DNA from: Ramicandelaber brevisporus
Taxonomy: Eukaryota; Kickxellomycota; Ramicandelaberales; Ramicandelaberaceae
Direction: 5' to 3'
Length of the DNA: 28,019 nt
NCBI GenBank assembly: GCA_025201865.1
Contig: MU602984.1
Location: 1-28,019, forward strand
The translations under genes were made by a program, and so were the position numbers. Position 1 is the stretch's first letter. The number at the start of each line of letters is the position of its first letter. Under the pieces are notes generated by a model that was not told the DNA's origin, did not search any database, and saw nothing but the letters and a program-made list of their open reading frames with translations. Below are positions 1 to 7,400 of this stretch, piece after piece.

Positions 1-167
1 CAAGCTGTGCACGCAGTCGAACACCGATTAAAAGCGGATTGGATACTGTCGTAGTCTTCCTCATACCTTCTTTGACAAGCTCGACAACACACTCCGATCG
101 AAGTGACAAACAGTGAATGCAGTTTGTAGATGCAATTTCACTCTAATTAAACCGAGATGTGATATCA

Positions 168-274
168 ATAAAAGCAGTCACAAATCATCAAAGCGTCGGT
201 GGTTTAGTGGTAAAATACGCGCCTGCCACGCACGTGCCCCGGGTTCGATTCCCGGCCGACGCAATCTTCCTTTT
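168..274 (+). repeat. Inverted repeat arm 1 (tRNA-Gly plus flanks)
   Basis: These 107 bases match 27021-27127 perfectly in inverted orientation. The identity covers the tRNA, 25 bp upstream (ATAAAAGCAGTCACAAATCA and onward) and 11 bp downstream. After a short break, a weaker match resumes (ATGGATATC then A or G, then TCTGTTT, from 281). Identity beyond the tRNA means the flank was duplicated with the gene, was homogenised by gene conversion, or is itself under selection. Confidence 0.9.
193..263 (+). tRNA. tRNA-Gly (anticodon GCC)
   Basis: A 71-nt cloverleaf. The 7-bp acceptor stem GCGTCGG (193-199) pairs with CCGACGC (256-262), and A263 is the discriminator. The anticodon loop CTGCCAC (223-229) carries GCC at 225-227, which reads GGC and GGU glycine codons. 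The B box GGGTTCGATTCCC forms a perfect T arm, and TGGTTTAGTGG fits the A box. The anticodon stem has one C-A mismatch (C220 opposite A232). A T5 run at 271-275 is a normal Pol III terminator. The CCA end is not encoded, as usual in eukaryotes. An identical copy lies inverted at 27032-27102. Confidence 0.96.
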
Positions 275-1528
275 TAGTGGATGGATATCATCTGTTTGTA
301 TATTATGAAATGAATCATCACTACGCGTGTCATTCACAGCTACAAGTCCTTCACATTCGGCATTATCCAAGGCGTTGCTTGCCTTTCAAGTGATTAGTTT
401 TTACTTCGTGTACCACGAATGTACCCACAAATCGAAGAATGCCGATCCAGCGACTCCACTCATTGTGCCATGGAAAAGTTACCCAGCCTGCTCGGTGTTA
501 TCATTCCTGCCCTGAACACTCCGCTTTCCACGGAGAGACTGGAGCATAATCGAGGTTTTGTGTCGCCGCTGTTGCTCCGACTTGCACTCTCGCGTTCTCC
601 AATGGAATAACGGCACAATCGTAGTCCAGCGCACTCCGAAAGACACGGGTCCCTTCCCTCGATAGCACTCTCTCGAAGCCTGCTCGCCTATCAATGGCAT
701 GAAGAAGCGCTGGGGGCAGAGTCGGGGTAGCATGCGTGCGGGTGACGCGACCAGTCTGTGCTCTCGAAGCTGCATATCGTCTGTCTTTCAAATGCTATAA
801 AGATCCGACCGTCACTCTCGCTGTCAGCACTGTTGCTTTCGGGAAAGAGCTATTCCTCAGCACTCACTTTTCCCAGTATCACTTTTGCACACTTTTCATG
901 TTCCTTTTGCATTAAGCACCGCCTCTGCCCATCTCCACACTGGGGGAGGCCGTGCTGCCCCCAAGTCGCCCTCTGCTCCTGCCGACCAGGTGTCTCAAGT
1001 TCCAAGCCCCAAACCCAAGCATAATCAACCTTCGACATTCGCATTCTTTCTTTACTTTTTACATTTTCATACACATGTCGTGCCAGACATTTCCTGCCAC
1101 AACATCTTCTTCATCTTCTTCTTCATAACCATCATTCTCATTCTCTTCATTGTATCATTACACTTTTGATTTGCATTGCGCACATTGCACTCTTTCGTAT
1201 CATTTTCTTCATTTTCTGTTTCAACAGTCCAGCATCAGGTGAACAAAAACTACTTACCGCATAGATGAATACGATAGAAGAGACGGGGATTACGGCAATA
1301 TCATACTGTTGCTAAAGCTGTGTTTTGCTGCAGACTCGCTACAAGATGATTGCTTCACTTGTATTGGTTGAGAAAGGTGAATTTGTGAACAGTCACTGCA
1401 CACAGAAACTACTGTGAACAATTGAGGCTTGGGTAACCCTTCTTCACCTCAACGTGCATATCATCGACTGAAACACAAACACGCTCGCCTGCCTTTGCAG
1501 ACTCAGTCGTAGCACAGAACACAACCTT

Positions 1529-1539
1529 TTATAATAAAC
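1529..1539 (+). promoter_or_regulatory. Candidate TATA element of the F-box gene
   Basis: TTATAATAAA lies about 80 bp before the ATG at 1618, within an AT-rich island, and is followed by a CAG/CAA-rich leader. Position and composition fit a core promoter. No transcription start can be read from the sequence. Confidence 0.3.
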
Positions 1540-1540
1540 A

Positions 1541-1605
1541 CCAACAGCAGCAAAAGCAGCAGCAACAGCGAAAGCAGCAGCAATAGCAACGGCAACGGCA
1601 GCAGT
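1541..1605 (+). repeat. Imperfect CAG/CAA repeat in the 5' leader
   Basis: A run of AGCAGCAAAAGCAGC-type triplets immediately precedes the F-box start codon. It is the same CAN triplet family that encodes Gln tracts in neighbouring genes, but here it lies outside the coding frame. Confidence 0.7.
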
Positions 1606-1617
1606 GAACGCGAAGAG

Positions 1618-3309
1618 ATGACTCCTTCTTCTTCCTCTTCCTCTCAATCTGACGATTCGTTCAGACTCCTGCTCGATTTGGACGATGAGCTTCACGATTA
1701 TCTCTCTCAGTTTCTTCGTGATTCCGACGCGCTCCAGTTGCTAACAATCTCCCGTCGCTTTTACACCATTTACAGCCGTCGTCTCTGGCGCTCTTTATCA
1801 CCAAATACCACAGCCCCATTTGAGGTTGACCGCAATCCCATCTACAGTAAGTATGGAGAGCTCGTACAAGGAATTGGGTTTACGCAGCGTTTGATGGATG
1901 CATGCAATGTTAAAATGTGGCCAGAGTTGTTTCCAAACATTACTAAACTCAGAATGTCAGTGCGGTGTAATCAAACTACTCAACAGCGAAAGCATCTATT
2001 GGACCTTATAGAAGTATTGCAGCATTTGAGAGTGTTGACAGTTAATATGGAGATTGATGAAGAGCCATTTACTCTCAATGAGTTGCACGTTGCTATATTT
2101 ACTCGCTCTACCGGTCGCTTCAAACAGCCAATCGAATGCTTCAAACTCGTCTACTGTGATCCCACAAATCCCACAACTTGGGACAGCTTGCGCAAATTTA
2201 TAAATGATATGAAAACGTCTACATATATTTACAAATACCTAGGACTGGAGGTGCCAATACCCACAAAACAAGAGTTGGGATTTAAGCACATGGATAGTTT
2301 GCGTGATCATTTGGCGCACTTACCATTCACTCCATTTACTATATACGCGGATCGCTGCAATGCAATCAAAAATTACCGATTCTTTAGCCATCAGACTGGA
2401 ATAGGCACGGACATCCTATTCCCATTGCTCAGGAAAATGAATATCACAGTGTGCTGTGTAGACAGAATGCAGTATGAATATGATGACTTTACGCCAGAGA
2501 AGTTTCCAGTTTTAACAGAAATGGAATTGGACAATCATTCCTGTACCAATCTTGATTCAAAATATATCGAACAATGCAAACAGCAGCAGAGCCTGGAGCC
2601 GACAATGCAAAAGCCCAAATACGAGCTTGGGCAACGCGCGTATGAGGTCATTTTGATGAGAAAGTGGCCACTGCTGAAGACACTGAGAATTAAAGACATA
2701 AGAAGCTCCTTGAAACTCCGTGAGATATTGGAAGTGAATTCACAGTTGGAGCAATGCGACTTGACTTTTCACCATCGCAAATACTCTGATCACGCCAAAA
2801 TATATCAAATTAAGACTATTTTGGATTGTGTACCGAATATCACTAGTTTGTGCTTGTCGTTTCAACACGATGTCACTCTAGATGCAGACTGGATTGCAGC
2901 CGGTTTTGACCATGCTCAATTTGTAACTAAATCGAGATTGACTAGTATAACTTTGTATGGGATGACACTAACTACGCGTATGGTGCAGGTATTGTTTATG
3001 CTTCCAAAGTTAATAAATTTACGAATAGAAAAGTGTGAGCTGGAAGATGAGGATGAAGTGAGTGAAATGCTGGTAGATTTAATAAACTATAATGATACGG
3101 AAAGGTATCCATGTCCGATTACTGAATTTAGCTTGTGCTCAGACGAGAATATATATGACATTTCACTTGATATTTTAACGGATGCGATTTCGCTGATGAC
3201 AAGGCTGAAAGTGTTCACATTTATTGGGCCAAATGTCGATATCCCACAAGCAGTCAAGGACAGATTCAAGTACTTGGAAGTCTTTTATGAAAAAACCACT
3301 AAATCTTAA
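1618..3309 (+). CDS. F-box/leucine-rich-like protein (563 aa)
   Basis: The likely role is the substrate-recognition subunit of an SCF ubiquitin ligase; this is an inference from architecture. After a Ser-rich N terminus (residues 3-15), residues 20-60 resemble an F-box (DDELHDYLSQFL, then LQLLTISRRFYTIYSRRLW). The rest shows irregular leucine-rich spacing with beta-strand-like phrases such as LKTLRIKDI, LTSITLYGM and LINLRIEKCELED, as in F-box proteins with degenerate LRRs. There is no signal peptide or membrane segment. The start is the first ATG after in-frame leader sequence, and the frame is uninterrupted to TAA. I recognise the fold pattern, not a specific orthologue. Proteins of this kind often belong to large lineage-specific families in fungi. 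A non-F-box LRR protein remains possible. Confidence 0.75.
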   Translation: MTPSSSSSSQSDDSFRLLLDLDDELHDYLSQFLRDSDALQLLTISRRFYTIYSRRLWRSLSPNTTAPFEVDRNPIYSKYGELVQGIGFTQRLMDACNVKMWPELFPNITKLRMSVRCNQTTQQRKHLLDLIEVLQHLRVLTVNMEIDEEPFTLNELHVAIFTRSTGRFKQPIECFKLVYCDPTNPTTWDSLRKFINDMKTSTYIYKYLGLEVPIPTKQELGFKHMDSLRDHLAHLPFTPFTIYADRCNAIKNYRFFSHQTGIGTDILFPLLRKMNITVCCVDRMQYEYDDFTPEKFPVLTEMELDNHSCTNLDSKYIEQCKQQQSLEPTMQKPKYELGQRAYEVILMRKWPLLKTLRIKDIRSSLKLREILEVNSQLEQCDLTFHHRKYSDHAKIYQIKTILDCVPNITSLCLSFQHDVTLDADWIAAGFDHAQFVTKSRLTSITLYGMTLTTRMVQVLFMLPKLINLRIEKCELEDEDEVSEMLVDLINYNDTERYPCPITEFSLCSDENIYDISLDILTDAISLMTRLKVFTFIGPNVDIPQAVKDRFKYLEVFYEKTTKS

Positions 3310-3315
3310 TTAAAT

Positions 3316-3331
3316 TATATATATATATATA
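3316..3331. repeat. (TA)n microsatellite
   Basis: An alternating TA run begins 7 bp after the F-box stop codon, in the presumed 3' UTR. A second, longer AT run is at 18483-18507. Confidence 0.85.
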
Positions 3332-3585
3332 CCTATAGCCCCTTCCAACTTCCAACTTTCCATTAGAAATTTAGTTAATTATAAGCTGCAAGCTTCGATA
3401 GATATGGTATTAGGATGGTATGAGGAATAACGAGCAAGAAAAGGAGAGGGAGAGGTGCGGGAACGAGGATGTTTATTTGAAGAAAGTGAAAGTGAATTTG
3501 TGTTGTTTAAATAGCCTCGGCTTTTGAATAGGTTGACAATGTCTTTCATCGGTAGATTGTGAAACAACTATGTTTGTTAATGATA

Positions 3586-3930
3586 TTAGCATACAGCGTC
3601 CATATTATCTGGGACGCATTTGCGAGTTGAAGGCTGGCAGTGGCAACTTTTCAGACAGTCTCGATCGTTATCACATCCACCAAGCTTTTTCTTGAGACAT
3701 TCAGTATTTGCATCGTGCACACAGTCATCAAGCTTTGTATTTTTGCGATAGGTATTCATCACACAGTCGGAGCATGTACCCACCTTGTCCAGCTTGAAGC
3801 ATTCGTCAAAACGCGCACGGTCTTCCGTCTTGCAATCAGGGACTGTAACGCAGAGAGCTATGCCGCATACAACTCTAGAACGCACACAATCAACGAGAAC
3901 GACGGCAAGGAGAGCGAATGGAAGCTTCAT
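3586..3930 (-). CDS. Small secreted cysteine-rich protein (114 aa)
   Basis: The product starts with a short hydrophobic signal-like segment (MKLPFALLAVVLV, residues 1-13). The 114 residues contain 15 cysteines (15, 22, 27, 33, 44, 53, 56, 70, 78, 86, 92, 96, 98, 105, 114), too many and too evenly spread for a cytosolic protein. Charged residues are abundant between the cysteines. The C-terminal part (CDNDRDCLKSCHC, then CVPDN) resembles disulfide-rich secreted domains, but I cannot assign a family. An ATG start, a TAA stop and no intron-like break support a real gene. It is convergent with the F-box gene. The odd cysteine count could mean one is removed with the signal peptide. A secreted effector-like or cell-wall protein is an inference. 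A spurious ORF is less likely given the signal and cysteine pattern. Confidence 0.7.
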   Translation of the reverse strand: MKLPFALLAVVLVDCVRSRVVCGIALCVTVPDCKTEDRARFDECFKLDKVGTCSDCVMNTYRKNTKLDDCVHDANTECLKKKLGGCDNDRDCLKSCHCQPSTRKCVPDNMDAVC

Positions 3931-4449
3931 TTCGAGAGTTGGAATACGGTGATGGCTGATGAATAGGTTGAAAGGATGCGGTAATTGTTAATGACGAAGT
4001 TGGATGAAGTATATCGTGTATGCCTGTCTGGTGAAGTTCTATCCGGAAAAGACAGCGGATACCTGTGCTATCAGCAACGGTTGCAATCAGTACACCAATA
4101 AATCAGTAAATCAATTCTCACAGGTTTGAGTGGGCTGGTAGTGACCATCTCCTAGGATGATATGGGGTGGGCTGTGGTTCATGCTGTGTAGTGAAGCATT
4201 CAGTTGCAGCAACTGAAATTCTCACGCCCACATCATCGCTTTAATCATATTGAACCAGCGGCTGGGAACGATGGGCTGGACAATTGCAAAACCGAGTACG
4301 AAAGATGATTAATCAAAAATCAAAAATAGACAAGTTTTAAAGATAAAAAGAAATAGCTAAAGGGAAGAGGTAGACACGATGTGGATAATAATAATAAAAA
4401 GAGACGCAAGTTATTGTAATTTAATGTTTTTAAAACGAGTATAGTGCAA
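3931..4449. other. Intergenic region between cysteine-rich gene and IRE1
   Basis: This contains the upstream region of the cysteine-rich gene (minus strand) and the 3' flank of IRE1. A weak TATA-like GATATAC on the minus strand lies about 80 bp above the ATG at 3930. It also holds the strong hairpin at 4156-4237. An A-rich stretch with AATAATAATAAAAAG lies near 4387-4400. I see no gene. Confidence 0.5.
4156..4237. other. Strong hairpin / palindrome, candidate structured element
   Basis: TTCAGTTGC-A-GCAACTGAA (4199-4217) is a perfect 9+1+9 palindrome. Around it, GATGAT (4156-4161) and GTGGGC (4167-4172) pair with GCCCAC (4226-4231) and ATCATC (4232-4237), giving a second nested stem. Neither stem lies in a coding frame. 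It could be a structured RNA, a regulatory palindrome or the remnant of an inverted-repeat element. The sequence alone cannot choose between these. Confidence 0.45.
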
Positions 4450-7400
4450 TTACCAAGATGCAGACTCAGGTGGTGTAAAATACGGACGGAAGCAATCTTC
4501 CTTTCTCAAGTTTTCCGCATACGCCACAAAGTGATAACAGTACACAAACAATGCTGGGAATCTCGCTGTAAAATACTGCAAGAATCCATCTGGCACAGTT
4601 CCGAGCAGACCTTTAACAACCTCAGGCAGTTCGCCATAGTGGTGCTTCTTGTTGCGCATGGCACGTAGCAAATCGCGAATTCTGGAGCCAACGTAGCCAC
4701 GGCGCTTCATGATGTCAGCCTTGAGCTCAACATGGATCTTCTCGAGCCAGTTGCCGCCAACAATCTCCGGTGCGAAGCGCTCAAAGTCGAGCAGCATTGG
4801 CGATGGTGGCTTGGATGGCTCTTCTTCGAGACGGTCGGAGAGGTCTTGAAGGAAGGCGAGTTTCTTTGTGGTTGACCAAAAGTATGGATGCAGGAGAATC
4901 TGGTCGGCATCAGGACGCTCGGCTGGATCCTTGGCAATCATGCGGCGAATGAGATCGCAGGCTTCAGTAGAGTCAGGCAGGTGATCAAGGCCGTCCAGCC
5001 AGTAGTTGCCCTGCATGATGTTGGATTCGAGCTCGAAGCGCTCACCAAATGGATGACGACCGCCAGAGAGAACGTAATAGAAGACACAGCCAGTGGAGAA
5101 GATATCAATGGCCTTGGTGATGCGGAATGATGCCTGAGGCGCCGAGCTTGCACCAGTGGCAGCGGCGGCGGCGGCAGCAGCAGCAGAGGATGCAGAAGAC
5201 ATTGAGGAGAAACCAGATGTTGATGAACTGGGTGATAGCGAGTTGGATGCAGCAGAAGCAGCCGCCTCGGCAGCTGCAGACAATGCGCTGCCACTGGTAC
5301 GAGAAGCAGAGCCAGAATCCGAGTATGTAGTCTGAGATGTGACATCGCTATCAGTGTCAATATCAGCTTCGGCTAGTCGCGGCATACCAGCATCGCCATT
5401 GAAAGCTAGTTCTGGATGACTAACTTGGCCTTTCCTTGGAGATGCCATTGAAGAGGCTCCATATCCGTTAGCTTCTCTTCTGCGAGGATGAGGATGGTGA
5501 TGATGGCCAGCCAATGTCAATGATTCAGGTGCTCTCCAGCCAAATGTACCAGCTCCACCATGGTGAGTAGTGTTGTAGAACGAGCTTTGATGAGTATCCA
5601 ATTTCTTGCACAGTCCAAAATCGGATATCAAAACACGGGGTACTTGAGCCTGCTCTTCTTTGCTGTAATAGCCCTGGCGTGGCTGTAATTCCTCGCGTGC
5701 CAAGCGCGCAGCGAGTGTTTGTTGTCTTCTTCTGGAAATGGCAGCCACAAGAATATTTTGAGGTTTGATATCCCGATGAACTAGCTTTAGGGAGTGCAGA
5801 TGGGCAACACCAGCTATGATTTGATACAATATACGATTGATGGGCACTTTAGATGGATCCATTGAGCGAACTGCCGTGACAAGCGACTGAGAGATTGGTT
5901 TGCCATGTCTATCCAGATATAGATCCTCCATGCCATTACTACTGTTATTACCATTGACACCATTGGGCAGTGCCAGGTTCTGCTGGTCAGAGCTAGAATC
6001 CATCTTTACACGCTCGCATCTCTCCAGCTGCCAACCATAAATGGCTGCAGTGTCAATAACATCGTGCAACGAAGCAGCACATAGTTCCAATGCAATGTAC
6101 ATGAAGCTGTCATGCTGCTCTTTAGTGTAATATCTAATGACGTTTGGATGGTGATCACTGTCCTCCAATACTCCAACTTCATGCTCTGCTATTGTATGGA
6201 AATCGAGCAATATTCTCTTAATAGCCACGTCTCTTCCATCCAGCAATCCTTTGCACACAATTGTGCCATGGCTGCCTCTACCCAGTACTGGACCAGTGAT
6301 GGTAAGGCTGTTGCTAACACGCTGTGGCCATTCTCCATTGGATGATCTGGTCTGTCCAGGCGACATTGCGTGCGACATTGGATATGATGCCTGCGATGGA
6401 TGGGAGTGCTGAGATGGTAGAGATTGGCCGTGTACCGATGTATTTGATGCTGGCCACGAGGTAGATGGTGCTGGAGACCCTGAAGAAGAATGGTTGCTGG
6501 GCATCGACAAATCTGGCTGATTTGGAAGAGGAGACTGATGATTGACTGCTGTTGTTGCTGTTGTTGTCGTTGAAAATGATGCTTGCGATGAAGTGTCAAA
6601 TGTTGCTGTGGATGTATTTGTGTCATGGCTCGAAGTCTGATATGCAGGTTGTGGCTGTTGTGGATGCTGTTGCTGCTGTTGCTGCTGGTATTGTTGATAT
6701 TGGTGTTGCTGTTGCTGAGCAGATAATACGTTGAAATATGCTCTCAACTGATCAAGCTGCTGCGCTGGAGTAATATTTGGCTGAGGACCGAATACACCAG
6801 GTGGCAAGAGATGAGGAGGCAATCCATTCATGTTTCCAAACGGATTGACTGGCTGAGCCAGCTGAAGCTGCATTCCCAACTCCGGTCTCCACTGTTCAGT
6901 CGGGCCGCGTGACATTGCAGTGTACATTGACGCCGCTTCAAGGGCAGCTCTCTTCATTCTCTCCCTCTCGGCATACTTGAGACGAGTGTATTCAGACTCA
7001 ATATGAGGAGGTTGTCCACGCAATTCTCGATATCTCATTCTCAGTGCATCAAATGAGGCAGTGGTCTGAATTGTGAAGTTCGCAGCTCCATCTTGGAATG
7101 GCTGCAAAACATCCTCCACGGAGATTAGTCCATTCAAAACCATATACTCCAATCCCAACGCACCAATAAACAGAGTTAAACCAACAAAATGTAGAATGTT
7201 TGATAAACAACGAACAGCCCAGCTACGTCCAAGTAAATCAAATACCCAATTTTCAACTCTGATTAATAGAGGTGTACCACTATCAAACATGGATCTATTC
7301 TCATCATCAAAGCCAGATAATGTGGACATGTCATCCTGGTGCGTAGATGCATCAGTATCTTCTGAGTTGTTAACATCTGTCGTGTCACGAATATCATACT

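Larger units (their letters stand above)
264..1617. other. Intergenic region upstream of the F-box gene
   Basis: I find no gene I can support here. ORFs of up to about 98 codons exist on both strands between 419 and 1170. One ATG-initiated 63-codon ORF lies at 419-610 (+). A minus-strand frame at 501-791 has protein-like composition but no ATG. From about 1020 to 1250 the plus strand is rich in C and T, typical of fungal upstream regions. A TATA-like CTATAAAG lies near 794, too far from 1618 to serve that gene without a long leader. Confidence 0.5.

Noticed and set aside
188-370. 60-codon minus-strand ORF over the tRNA
   Set aside because: Its sequence AGNRTRGTCVAG is simply the antisense translation of the tRNA gene.
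1216-1257. 42-bp intron-like sequence on the minus strand (GTAAGT to ACAG)
   Set aside because: The flanking frames contain stops and no protein-like sequence, so there is nothing for it to join.
1429-1440. TTGGGTAACCCT, reverse complement of AGGGTTACCCAA at 11750-11761
   Set aside because: A short near-palindromic coincidence with no shared flanks.
4485-4505. GCAATCTTCCTTT match to the 3' flank of the tRNA-Gly genes
   Set aside because: It lies inside the conserved C-terminal coding sequence of IRE1 and is explained by codon sequence; no tRNA body accompanies it.
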